From positions 186,013 through 250,012 of the forward strand of contig NZ_LT703005.1 of assembly GCF_900149695.1 (NCBI RefSeq): a stretch of 64,000 bases of DNA, in the 5' to 3' direction. Positions 1-7,688 of the stretch are shown here, one piece after another. The first letter of the stretch is position 1, and each line of letters starts with the position of its first letter. This DNA is from Anderseniella sp. Alg231-50. GTDB taxonomy: Bacteria > Pseudomonadota > Alphaproteobacteria > Rhizobiales > Aestuariivirgaceae. A program made the translations under genes and the position numbers. The notes below the pieces were generated by a model that searched no databases, was not told the origin of the DNA, and saw only the letters and a program-made list of their open reading frames with translations.

Positions 1-1
1 G

Positions 2-535
2 ACTGCCGGCCATGTTGCGGTAAAACGGGGAAATTCCGTCGATGCCCGTGCATCCGACGGCCGTATTTATTCCGGCAAGGTGATTGCCGTTAAGCCGGAC
101 AACGACATGGCCCTGATAAAACTTCGCGGTTTCAAGGCGGCTGCGGTGACACCGTCTGCCAATCACTGCATGCAACGCGGTGCTCCGGTGTTCTCGCTCG
201 GCAAACCGCATGCCCGCAATGATACCGCCCGTATCGGTTCGGTAAATTCGATGAGTTTCGGCCGCGCGGTAAAATATAGCGGCTTCGGCTATCCAGATGC
301 CATCGAACTCCGCCTGGCTACCAAAAAGGGCGAATCAGGCGGCCCGCTGTTCGACGACAAGGGTCAGCTGACCGGCATGCTGGTTTCCACCTTGTCGGAT
401 GCCAATGGCCGCCCGTTGAATCTGGCGCATGCGATTTCCACTCCGGCGCTGGCGCAATTTCTGTGCTCCAACACCCAGTGCACCGCCAGTTGGCAACAAT
501 TGTCCCGGCAATCAATGTCGTGCCCGGCTACATAG
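2..535 (+). CDS. Trypsin-like serine protease, 5' end outside window
   Basis: This is the C-terminal ~177 residues of a chymotrypsin-fold protease; the frame is open to the left edge, so the start lies outside. The visible part begins T-A-G-H-V, which fits the catalytic His motif. Asp35 in PDNDMALIK fits the acid, and GESGGPL at about residue 112 holds the nucleophile Ser. The triad therefore looks complete and the protein active. Two Cys near the C-terminus could form a disulfide, which would suit an exported protein, but any signal peptide is out of view. It ends just before a hairpin-rich repeat block. The substrate cannot be told from sequence. Confidence 0.8.
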   Translation, partial: TAGHVAVKRGNSVDARASDGRIYSGKVIAVKPDNDMALIKLRGFKAAAVTPSANHCMQRGAPVFSLGKPHARNDTARIGSVNSMSFGRAVKYSGFGYPDAIELRLATKKGESGGPLFDDKGQLTGMLVSTLSDANGRPLNLAHAISTPALAQFLCSNTQCTASWQQLSRQSMSCPAT

Positions 536-611
536 TTGTTGGTCGAACAGCTTTCTTCGCTTCGCTCAGGCCGTTCTCCGACCCTGAATTGTCGTTGGCT
601 TTAGTTTATAT

Positions 612-650
612 CGCTCACGTAAGCAGCCTGACGGCTGCGCTCCGCTAGGG
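612..650 (-). repeat. Inverted copy of the repeat tail
   Basis: The reverse complement of these 39 bases matches the tail of the tandem unit at 970-1008 with two mismatches. The block therefore holds the tail motif in both orientations and could fold into a long-range stem if transcribed. Confidence 0.75.
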
Positions 651-667
651 CGGGCCTGACCGGCCCG

Positions 668-683
668 AGGCCCGATCGGGCCT
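668..683. repeat. 16-bp perfect palindrome
   Basis: AGGCCCGATCGGGCCT is its own reverse complement. It sits inside the repeat block, after the inverted tail copy, and is preceded by another GC-rich partial dyad. It may act as a terminator stem for the protease gene or as part of the repeat family. No T-run follows. Confidence 0.6.
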
Positions 684-1159
684 AGTTGAGTTCATTCTGG
701 TCGAACAGCTTTACTCAGCACTTCGTGCTTCGCGCCGTTCTCCGACCCTGAACAACCGTAGTGTTGAACACCCTCCGAGGCACGTTAGTGCCGAGGCAAG
801 GCCGACCGGCCGTCGCACGAAGTGCGCCGTAGCGGAGCGCAGCCGAAGGCTGCTTGCGTGAGCGGAATCAAACAACCCGTTCTCCGACCCCGAACAACCG
901 CCGTGATGAACTCCCACCGAAGCACGGAACGTGCTGAGGCAAGCGCGCCTGCGCGCCGCACGAAGTGCGCCCTAGCGGAGCGCAGGCGTCAGGCTGCTTG
1001 CGTGAGCGGAATCAAACAACCCGTTCTCCGACCCCGAACAACCGCCGTGATGAACTCCTACCGAAGCACGGAACGTGCTGAGGCAAGCGCGCCTGCGCGC
1101 CGCACGAAGTGCGCCCCCGCGGAGCGCAGCCGAAGGCTGCTTGCGTGAGCGATATAACT

Positions 1160-2131
1160 TTATGGCATAAACACAGTCGAGCCTGTCGTTCTACGCCCTT
1201 CCAGATCCTGATGCGCCTTGACGGCATCCGCCAGTTCATAAGTCTGGTTGATCTCGATCTTGACCGCACCGGACCCTACAACATCGAACAAGTCAGCAGC
1301 GTTGGCCTGCAGGTCTTCATCAGCCGCCACATAGGTCATCAGGGTGGGGCGTGTAAGATACAACGAGCCTTTGGCGCCGAGAATACCGGTGTCAAACCCC
1401 TTAACCGGACCTGACGCAGACCCGAAGCTGGCAAGGAGCCCCCTGGGACTGAGACTGTCCAGGGACGCCTCGAGTGTGTCTTTTCCAACACCGTCATAGA
1501 CTACCGGCACACCCTTGCCGTCGGTCAGATCGCGGACCCGTTCAGCAACGTTTTCCTCGGTGTAGTTGATAACCTCATCGCATCCGAAAGATTTTGCCAG
1601 GGCTGCCTTTTCCGGTGAACTCGTTGTGCCGATCACGCGCGCACCCAGGTGCTTTGCCCACTGAACAGCGATCAGGCCGACGCCACCGGCTACCGCATGC
1701 CACAGGATCGTGTCCCCGGATTTGACTTCATAGGTTTCACGCAGGAGGTATCTCGCCGTCATGCCCTTCAGCATCATGGCTGCCGCGGTCTCGTCCGATA
1801 TCGTGTCAGGCAGTACCGAGACCCTGTTGGCCGGCATGTTGCGCGCCTGCGAATAGGCACCGATGGGCCCTGCCCCGTAAGCAACGCGATCACCTTCTTT
1901 CAGGTGGGTTACACCTGCTCCGACAGCCTCGACGACACCGGCCGCTTCCAGCCCGACACCACTTGGCAACGGCACCGGATAGGCACCTGAGCGATGGTAG
2001 GTATCAATGTAGTTCAATCCGATCGCGGTATGGCGCAACCTGACGTTGCCGGCCTCCGGCGCCTCCAGGTTGAACTCCTCGTACTGCATGACTTCCGGGC
2101 CACCCGGTTGGTGAAACTTGATCGCTTTCAT
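1160..2131 (-). CDS. Zinc-independent quinone oxidoreductase (QOR-type MDR)
   Basis: A 323-residue medium-chain dehydrogenase/reductase of the NADPH:quinone reductase class. The N-terminal GroES-like domain includes a GVGLEAAGVVEAVG stretch. The Rossmann domain carries AVAGGVGLIAVQ, the A-x-x-G-G-V-G-x-x-A-x-Q signature of QOR proteins, and then GTTSSPEKAALAKSFG. No structural zinc Cys cluster is present, as expected for the class. Length is normal. The likely reaction is NADPH-dependent reduction of quinones or enones in the cytosol. A weak AGGGA ribosome site precedes ATG. The next gene upstream (2197-2952) lies on the same strand 65 bases away, so the two may be co-transcribed. Confidence 0.88.
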   Translation of the reverse strand: MKAIKFHQPGGPEVMQYEEFNLEAPEAGNVRLRHTAIGLNYIDTYHRSGAYPVPLPSGVGLEAAGVVEAVGAGVTHLKEGDRVAYGAGPIGAYSQARNMPANRVSVLPDTISDETAAAMMLKGMTARYLLRETYEVKSGDTILWHAVAGGVGLIAVQWAKHLGARVIGTTSSPEKAALAKSFGCDEVINYTEENVAERVRDLTDGKGVPVVYDGVGKDTLEASLDSLSPRGLLASFGSASGPVKGFDTGILGAKGSLYLTRPTLMTYVAADEDLQANAADLFDVVGSGAVKIEINQTYELADAVKAHQDLEGRRTTGSTVFMP

Positions 2132-2196
2132 TGTTTTCCCTGTGTTTTATGCTGTCGCGTTTGAATTGGCTGCCGGTTTGATATGTCGGTGATTTG

Positions 2197-2952
2197 TCAG
2201 TGGTCCATCAGGTATTCCATGACCCCTACCAGCTTGTCCCAGCGAATATCCTCCAGTGGGATCACGCGTACATCGAGCACAGCGGCTTTGCCCATCAGGG
2301 CCTGGTAACGTGCTTCACCACGTTCTTCGTCAAACAGGTCTGTGGTCACCAACACGCCGACACGTTCACCCGGCTGGCCAAAATGATCGGCCAGGTTGTC
2401 GGCTTCGTGCACGGCATCCATCATCCGCGCGCGATGCTTGCGGTCGCTGGACTGCAGGCTGGAGCGCAGTGCCTTGCACGACACGAAACCCAGTTTGTCG
2501 TCACGCCGGAAGATCACGTCAATCTCGTTCTCCCCGGTGTAGCCTTCCACGTCCCAGCCAACCAGTTGCGAATAATGTGCTTCGTGGGCACCTGCCTCCA
2601 TGACGGCAAGCCAGGCAAGCTCCTCCAGCCATCCTCCGGTCATGAACCGGCGCGCATCAACGCTGTTGAGGGTTACCTCGCCCTTATCCAGCTTCAGCAG
2701 TTCGTGTTGCCGGAGGTGGTCGAACAGCAGCTCAGTGTCCGCCGCAGACGTCGCCCCACGTTCTTCTTCTGCCTGCGCCGTAATTTTCGGGCTACCAGTT
2801 CCCATCAATTTGTCGCGCAGCATTTCGAAGGCCGGATAGTTCTGCTGGATCGCCATCGTCAAGGCACGGCGGTTTTCCGCCGCATTTTTGTCACCGCCCG
2901 AGCCTTTCAGGAAGGCAGACCGGCCGGTCAGTATGTTTTCTATCGTTTGCAT
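2197..2952 (-). CDS. PD-(D/E)XK protein resembling the nuclease half of Card1/Can2 (DUF1887), without CARF domain
   Basis: About 251 residues from ATG at 2952; a TTG at 2967 would add five. The C-terminal half has the restriction-like nuclease pattern of Card1/Can2 proteins: GGWLEE (Glu about 110), then NEIDVIF (Asp about 145), then FVSCK (Lys about 160). The first ~100 residues look like the short helical linker/winged-helix part of that family. Family members are usually near 370 residues with an N-terminal CARF domain that binds cyclic oligoadenylate. Here an in-frame stop directly precedes the TTG, and only about 75 bases separate it from the divergent aminotransferase, so the sensor is absent. 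No CRISPR array or cas gene is seen nearby. The fold call is from motif reading; the trigger is unknown. Confidence 0.6.
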   Translation of the reverse strand: MQTIENILTGRSAFLKGSGGDKNAAENRRALTMAIQQNYPAFEMLRDKLMGTGSPKITAQAEEERGATSAADTELLFDHLRQHELLKLDKGEVTLNSVDARRFMTGGWLEELAWLAVMEAGAHEAHYSQLVGWDVEGYTGENEIDVIFRRDDKLGFVSCKALRSSLQSSDRKHRARMMDAVHEADNLADHFGQPGERVGVLVTTDLFDEERGEARYQALMGKAAVLDVRVIPLEDIRWDKLVGVMEYLMDH

Positions 2953-3040
2953 ATCAGGCTGTAACAACTATTGTTCCCTGGACTTGTTTCACTAAATCAT
3001 AATCACTTCATTCTCCGACCGCCATAGCAACCAGCCACCA

Positions 3041-4216
3041 ATGACTTATCTTCTTAATCCGTTTGTCGGAAAAGTTTCGGCACCACCCATAGCCGAATCC
3101 GCCGGCTGGCTGGAGGGAAATTCCTCCAACTTGCCTGCAATCAATCTGTCCCAGGCGGTTCCAAGTTACCTGCCTGCACCGGAGCTTGCAGACCATGTGG
3201 CCCGGTGCATGAGGGACGGCAGCGCGAATCTCTATACCGATATATTGGGCATACCCGAACTGCGCGAGGCGCTGGCCGCACATATGAGTTCCGCCTATCG
3301 CGGCACAGTGAACCAGGCAGACGTTGCCATTACCGCTGGTTGCAACCAGGCCTTTTGCGCTGCCGTAATGGCGCTGGCCAAGCCCGGCGACAACATCATT
3401 CTGGCAGCGCCGTGGTACTTCAACAATCAGATGTGGCTGGAGATGCAGGGCATTGAGGTGCGCGCCATTGCCGCCATTCATGAAACCGATGCCCTGCCCC
3501 GCCCACAGGATCTGGCATCAGTGTGTGACGAGCGTACCCGCGCCGTCGTGCTGATCAGCCCCAACAATCCAACGGGTGCTGTCTATCCATCTCACTTGCT
3601 TGATGCATTCTTTGATACCTGCCAGGAATTGAAGATTGCACTGCTACTCGACGAGACATACAAGGATTTCCTTGATCCCGCATCGCCGCCGCACAATCTG
3701 TTTGCCCGTGACAACTGGGGTGAGACTTTTGTTCAGCTCTATTCATTCTCCAAGGTTTACGCGCTGACAGGCGCACGCGTCGGTTCATTGATTGCCGGCC
3801 CGCACATGATCGAGGCGGTCGAAAAAATCATCGACTGCGTCGCAATTTGCGCACCCCACACCGGTCAAAAAGCGGCCCTTTACGGGTTGCAGAATCTGGA
3901 CGGCTGGAAACAGCAAAAACGCCTGTTGATGGCAGATCGGCTGGAGGCCATGAAAGCAGCATTCGCGAAACACGCCTCTGACTACCGGATTGTCAGCTCC
4001 GGCGCATTCTTTGCCTATCTGGCCCACCCTCATGTAAACCATAGTGCACGGGTTGTTGCGATGGGACTTGCACAACATTACGGTGTGCTTACACTACCGG
4101 GATCAATGTTCGGGCCAGAACAGGACGGCTATTTGAGGCTCGCTTTTGCAAATGTAGATGTAAGTTTGATGGAAGACGCTGCGCAGCGGCTGGGCCACTA
4201 TCAACCGCAGGCGTAA
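3041..4216 (+). CDS. PLP-dependent aminotransferase, class I/II
   Basis: 391 residues with the fold-type I aminotransferase layout. The N-terminal part binds substrate; ISPNNPTGAVYP is the conserved NPTG motif; LLLDETYKDF holds the PLP-pyridine Asp and Tyr; SFSKVYALTGARVG carries the Schiff-base Lys (SxSKxxxxxGxRxG). A C-terminal Arg in LRLAFAN would bind the substrate carboxylate. The start ATG has no clear Shine-Dalgarno. It is divergent from the Card1-like gene with a very short shared promoter region. The substrate amino acid cannot be assigned. The following hydrolase gene is in the same direction, about 30 bases on. Confidence 0.88.
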   Translation: MTYLLNPFVGKVSAPPIAESAGWLEGNSSNLPAINLSQAVPSYLPAPELADHVARCMRDGSANLYTDILGIPELREALAAHMSSAYRGTVNQADVAITAGCNQAFCAAVMALAKPGDNIILAAPWYFNNQMWLEMQGIEVRAIAAIHETDALPRPQDLASVCDERTRAVVLISPNNPTGAVYPSHLLDAFFDTCQELKIALLLDETYKDFLDPASPPHNLFARDNWGETFVQLYSFSKVYALTGARVGSLIAGPHMIEAVEKIIDCVAICAPHTGQKAALYGLQNLDGWKQQKRLLMADRLEAMKAAFAKHASDYRIVSSGAFFAYLAHPHVNHSARVVAMGLAQHYGVLTLPGSMFGPEQDGYLRLAFANVDVSLMEDAAQRLGHYQPQA

Positions 4217-4249
4217 ATCGACTGCCAATTCAAGACGAGTGGGTTGCGG

Positions 4250-5077
4250 ATGAGTTTTGAAATCAAGATCTGGGGCTGTAGAGGTTCCATACCTGTCTCC
4301 AGCCCCGATCATCTCAAGTTCGGCGGTTCCACCGCATGCATAGAGATCAATATCAACGGCAACGTTGTGATCATCGATGCTGGCTCCGGCATTCGCGAGC
4401 TGGGAACCGAACTTCTCAAACGCGGCACCCGTACCGCCCACCTCCTGTTGTCACACGGCCACTACGATCACATTATGGGCCTGCCGTTCTTCTATCCGGT
4501 CTACAAGGCCGACATGCAATTACATCTCTGGTCCGGTCATACCAATTGCAACCCGTGCACCCATGACATCATTTCCGACTTCATGCGCGAACCCTATTTG
4601 CCGGTATCGCTCGACATCATGCAGGCCAACATGAATTTCTATGATGTCAAGGAAGGCGCCGAGATTGACCTGGGCAACGGCATCACGGCCGTGTCCTGCG
4701 CAACCAATCACCCCGGCGGCTGCTTCGCCTGGCGCGTCACCGACGGCAAGCAGTCGTTCGTGTACTGGTCCGACCATGAGCACGGCAATGACGAGGTCGA
4801 TGCCCGCCTTACGCAGTTCGCCACCGGTGCCGACGTCCTGATCTACGACGCCATGTACACCGATGACGAATACCCTTCCAAGAAGAAGGGTTTTGGCCAT
4901 TCCACCTGGCGCAAGGGCTGTGAGTTCGCCCAGAAGGCCGGCGTCAAGCAGCTGTTGCTGTTCCACCACGCGCCGGAACGCACCGACAACCAGCTGGAGG
5001 CAATCGAGGCCATGGCGCACAAGATATTCGCCGGCGCAAGCGCTGCCCGCGATGGCCAGATCATCAAACTGGACTGA
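4250..5077 (+). CDS. Metallo-beta-lactamase-fold hydrolase
   Basis: 275 residues from the ATG at 4250; a TTG two codons earlier is possible. H69-G-H71-Y-D73-H74 is the zinc-binding HxHxDH motif. The later residues CATNHPGG, WSDHEH and LFHHAPERT supply further metal ligands. The opening IWGCRGSIPVSSPD and FGGSTACIEI is typical of a bacterial subgroup annotated as phosphodiesterase-like or 'metal-dependent hydrolase of the beta-lactamase superfamily I'. It is cytosolic with no signal peptide. The substrate is unknown; a phosphodiester is likely for this subgroup. It probably shares a transcript with the aminotransferase. Confidence 0.82.
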   Translation: MSFEIKIWGCRGSIPVSSPDHLKFGGSTACIEININGNVVIIDAGSGIRELGTELLKRGTRTAHLLLSHGHYDHIMGLPFFYPVYKADMQLHLWSGHTNCNPCTHDIISDFMREPYLPVSLDIMQANMNFYDVKEGAEIDLGNGITAVSCATNHPGGCFAWRVTDGKQSFVYWSDHEHGNDEVDARLTQFATGADVLIYDAMYTDDEYPSKKKGFGHSTWRKGCEFAQKAGVKQLLLFHHAPERTDNQLEAIEAMAHKIFAGASAARDGQIIKLD

Positions 5078-5215
5078 CACCGTTCGCAAACTAGCAGGTG
5101 TTCGCGACCGTTCCCGGTACGAATCCCTAACGAGTATGCCGACTGACCCTCCGGCCAACAATTTTTACAAACCGTCTAATTGCTGGAACAGGTGCCGCCA
5201 ATTGCGCACCACATA

Positions 5216-5243
5216 CTAGTGCATAAGCCTGCATTCTAGTGCA
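5216..5243. promoter_or_regulatory. Direct repeat upstream of tRNA-Ser, possible operator
   Basis: CTAGTGCA occurs at 5216-5223 and again at 5236-5243, exactly 20 bases apart (about two helical turns). A TTGACT hexamer follows at 5263-5268, about 50 bases before the tRNA, and could be a -35 box; the matching -10 is weak. A binding site is inference only. Confidence 0.25.
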
Positions 5244-5312
5244 CTTTAGGAACATTCGCGCATTGACTAACCATCCTTTAAACCATAGGGAATACACCGG
5301 TCTTAGGACTTA

Positions 5313-5403
5313 GGAGACGTGGCCGAGTGGTCGAAGGCGCTCCCCTGCTAAGGGAGTATACGTCAAAAGCGTATCGAGGGTTCGAATCCCTCCGTCTCCG
5401 CCA
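5313..5403 (+). tRNA. tRNA-Ser (anticodon GCT)
   Basis: A 91-base class II tRNA with genome-encoded CCA. Acceptor strands GGAGACG (5313-5319) and CGTCTCC (5393-5399) pair fully, with G as discriminator and CCA at 5401-5403. The anticodon loop CTGCTAA places GCT at 5347-5349, reading AGC/AGU codons. The long variable arm and the GGTTCGAATCC T-arm are visible. It stands alone between the hydrolase and a glycine-zipper gene. Confidence 0.97.
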
Positions 5404-5661
5404 GTTCCCCGACAAGATATCAATTGTTTGAAGCAGCCCGCTTGCTCTTGTATCTTCATCCCGAAATCAGCACATGACCGGTTGCGGAAACGATACGCCT
5501 GGGAGTGTTCGCTGGCAGGTGGTCGCTGCAGAGCCATCGTTGAATATGCGTATTGTTGCTGCAATGAGTTGCTAGGTAGTCAGCACTCGGAACACCTCGC
5601 CTTGAGGCGACTTAACGGCAATCCGGCATTCCAGACATCAGCAAAAGACCGGAGGAGCAAC

Positions 5662-5874
5662 ATGGCCAGCCCGATCAAGACAGATGACCCGGTTAAACAT
5701 TACACCGGGCTCGGCCTTGCGCTGGGCACCTGTTTCGGCACGGTGTTTGGCGCGGCCTTCGGTAATGTCGGCACGGGTCTGGGTCTGGGGTTGGCAATAG
5801 GGTTGGCCATAGGAGCCACTATCGGCGCACGCGTGAAGAAGCAACAGGCCGCTACGAATGACGAACCTGATTGA
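5662..5874 (+). CDS. Small glycine-zipper membrane protein
   Basis: 70 residues; the start is fixed by a GGAGGAG ribosome site at 5651-5657. After 15 polar residues the middle (about 16-56) is a hydrophobic stretch with many G-x-x-x-G steps, for example GTCFGTVFGAAFG and GLAIGLAIGATIG. A basic and polar tail follows. This is the pattern of glycine-zipper proteins that pack helices in membranes or oligomerise. Length and context give no function. It stands alone downstream of the tRNA. Confidence 0.7.
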   Translation: MASPIKTDDPVKHYTGLGLALGTCFGTVFGAAFGNVGTGLGLGLAIGLAIGATIGARVKKQQAATNDEPD

Positions 5875-6282
5875 ATCACAAGGCTGCCCTGTCTGCGAAT
5901 ACCCCGATGTGTGCGCACTGGATAGCGGTTTTCCAACCGAATGACCTGCAACCGGTCCCGGTGAATGAGAACGCTTCGAACACAACGGGCACCTCCCGGT
6001 GAAGGCGAATTATGGCAGAACCAACCGTTTCACCAACACATTATCGCCGCAACTTTGGCGCCAGCTCTTACCCCAATGCCCTAGCGGATCCGGAATGCGG
6101 TCTGTTACGACTCAACAATCATTGGAAGTTAAAGTGACCGTCAAATATGGCGGCACGACCTGCTCCGGCAGTCAGCCACACCAAAAACCGCACAATCTCG
6201 TCAAAAAGCTGCCCAAATGCATCAGCGGAAGCTGCCATGCAAAATGCCTCTCAGGCAACCTCGCGCCGGTGTGTCCGGCCCT
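5875..6282. other. 408-bp gap, no convincing gene
   Basis: The only candidate is a 41-codon frame at 6012-6137 beginning MAEPTVSP, with an AAGGCG-like site ahead. It has no recognisable motif and is not called. No clear terminator for either flanking gene was seen. Confidence 0.5.
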
Positions 6283-6663
6283 TCACGCAATCGGCGCAGT
6301 CGGTGCGCTCACATCGAGGACCGTGCCATCGGGATCACGCAGCAACATGCGCCGCTGGCCGTACGGCATATCCGCAGGCGGTTCGATGATCGGGGCTTTG
6401 GCGGCAACAGCCTTGCGATACACTTCATCACAGTCAGCGACCACGAACGTGACGATAACACCGGCAGGCGCCGCCCGGATGTCCGCCGGCACAATCGCAT
6501 GGTCACGCTGCAGAATGCCGAACTCGAGGCCTTGGATGTCTTCATGCGTCAGGATCACGAACCAGTCGGATTCGAAGTGTCGTGTCATGCCAAGCAGGTT
6601 CTCATAGAACGCTGCCGTCTTGCTCACATCTTCACTCAGCACATTTGTGAAACTGCGTTGCAT
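6283..6663 (-). CDS. VOC family protein (glyoxalase/dioxygenase fold)
   Basis: 126 residues of the vicinal-oxygen-chelate fold. It opens QRSFTNVLSEDVSKTAAFYENLLGM and closes with QRRMLLRDPDGTVLDVSAP, the paired beta-alpha-beta modules of glyoxalase I and bleomycin-resistance relatives. The D-P-D-G-x-x-L/V-D ending is the usual hallmark. An acidic Glu near residue 47 (GLEFG) may be a metal ligand, but canonical glyoxalase I ligands are not all evident, so the reaction is unknown. It is a single gene on the minus strand. Confidence 0.85.
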   Translation of the reverse strand: MQRSFTNVLSEDVSKTAAFYENLLGMTRHFESDWFVILTHEDIQGLEFGILQRDHAIVPADIRAAPAGVIVTFVVADCDEVYRKAVAAKAPIIEPPADMPYGQRRMLLRDPDGTVLDVSAPTAPIA

Positions 6664-6836
6664 ACACGCTCTCCGCTCGGTTCAGGCAATTCGCTATCCT
6701 CTACAATACCGGCTGCTGTTTGCATAATTAGCGATTGTTCATTGTAGTTCGCCGTCGTCCGGTCGACACACTCCTGCCCGCTTGACCGCCTCACCGGTGT
6801 TGTGCATCATTTTCCCAGCACAGGAGGAAGGATGCC

Positions 6837-7304
6837 GTGACCAGTGCCATCATAGCCTCGCTCATGGCGATACCACTGACAGTGGCAACCGGTGCCGCAG
6901 ATCGGGCACAGCCTCCATACCTGCTGCAGTCAACAACCCAGCAAGACAACCCGGTCGACATTTCGCAGCGCTTCAAGCGGGCCCAGAAGGGCGACGCCGC
7001 CTCCCAGCTTGTTGTCGGCATGAAGTATCTTGAACTTCACAATTTCGTCCAGGCTCTGTACTGGTTCGAGAAATCGGCAGCCCAGGGAAACGTCAGAGCG
7101 CAGATATATCTCGGCGACGCCTATGCCAATGGCAAGGGAGTTTCCGTTGATTTTGTCAAAGCACACATATGGCTGAGCCTTGCAGCGGCCAACGGCGGCT
7201 ATGAGGCAAAGTTCCGTTTCGAGTACCTGCTGTCAAAAATGACCCCCGAACAGATTGCCGAAGCCCAACGCGCAACCCCGGCGCGAAAACCAGCGCTGGA
7301 GTAG
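6837..7304 (+). CDS. Sel1-repeat protein with signal peptide
   Basis: 155 residues from GTG at 6837, chosen because an AGGAGG site lies at 6822-6827 and the nearby ATG at 6832 runs straight into a stop. The first ~20 residues look like an export signal. Residues ~43-125 contain two Sel1-like repeats: AQKGDAASQLVVGMKYL, then SAAQGNVRAQIYLGDAYANG followed by a KAHIWLSLAAANG helix. Sel1 repeats form alpha-solenoids that mediate protein contacts, often in the periplasm. Partner unknown. A related short protein is at 21769-22056. Confidence 0.85.
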   Translation: MTSAIIASLMAIPLTVATGAADRAQPPYLLQSTTQQDNPVDISQRFKRAQKGDAASQLVVGMKYLELHNFVQALYWFEKSAAQGNVRAQIYLGDAYANGKGVSVDFVKAHIWLSLAAANGGYEAKFRFEYLLSKMTPEQIAEAQRATPARKPALE

Positions 7305-7395
7305 CTCGGCGCACGCCAGGTTGTTTTCCAGTTTGCTGGTGTTTCTGATATACAGATGGATCAGAAAGCCCTGTGACCCAATCCGGAGAGCCAAC

Positions 7396-7635
7396 GTGAC
7401 AGAACCAGTTATTGCCGATAAGGCGCCAGTTGCAGTCGAGGTTGAAGCCGGCAAGAACTATTTCTGGTGTGCTTGCGGAAGATCGAAGAAACAGCCGTTC
7501 TGCGACGGCAGCCATGACGGCACCGGTCTGCAGCCTGTCAAATGGACTGCTGAAGCGTCGGGCAGAAAGTTCTTCTGCGCCTGCAAGCAAACCGCCGGCC
7601 AGCCACTGTGCGATGGCACTCACAACAGTCTTTGA
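7396..7635 (+). CDS. Dual CDGSH iron-sulfur protein
   Basis: 79 residues from GTG at 7396, with GGAG about 8 bases ahead. It holds two CDGSH signatures: CACGRSKKQPFCDGSH and, after a GLQPVKW linker, CACKQTAGQPLCDGTH. Each should bind one 2Fe-2S cluster by three Cys and one His, as in the MitoNEET family. Two tandem motifs in one chain match the CISD3/MiNT-like class. There is no membrane anchor, so it should be a soluble redox or cluster-transfer protein. It lies just upstream of the SDR gene in the same direction (54-base gap). Confidence 0.93.
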   Translation: MTEPVIADKAPVAVEVEAGKNYFWCACGRSKKQPFCDGSHDGTGLQPVKWTAEASGRKFFCACKQTAGQPLCDGTHNSL

Positions 7636-7688
7636 GTGCTTTGATCAAGAGACGTTTCAGCAACTCACAAATCAGGAGCTGATAACTC

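Larger units (their letters stand above)
571..1147. repeat. Tandem intergenic repeat block, period about 143 bp, rich in short hairpins
   Basis: The core CCGTTCTCCGACCC(T/C)GAA recurs at 571, 735, 877 and 1021. Copies 861-1004 and 1005-1147 are nearly identical; the copy at about 717-860 is diverged. Each of these three carries the same series of short stems: one near GCACG-GAA-CGTGC, a GC-rich stem, GCAC-GAA-GTGC, and usually GCAGCC-GAA-GGCTGC. The block fills the gap between the protease and the oxidoreductase. Its open frames contain no recognisable protein. Confidence 0.85.

Noticed and set aside
571-1147. Repeat block as a CRISPR array
   Set aside because: Units are ~143 bp and nearly identical throughout, with no short repeat/unique spacer alternation and no cas gene.
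822-1148. 108-codon frame inside the repeats as a protein
   Set aside because: It reads through the tandem units, so its peptide repeats only because the DNA does; no ribosome site or known motif.
6012-6137. 41-codon frame MAEPTVSP as a gene
   Set aside because: Weak ribosome site, no recognisable motif and no support from neighbours.
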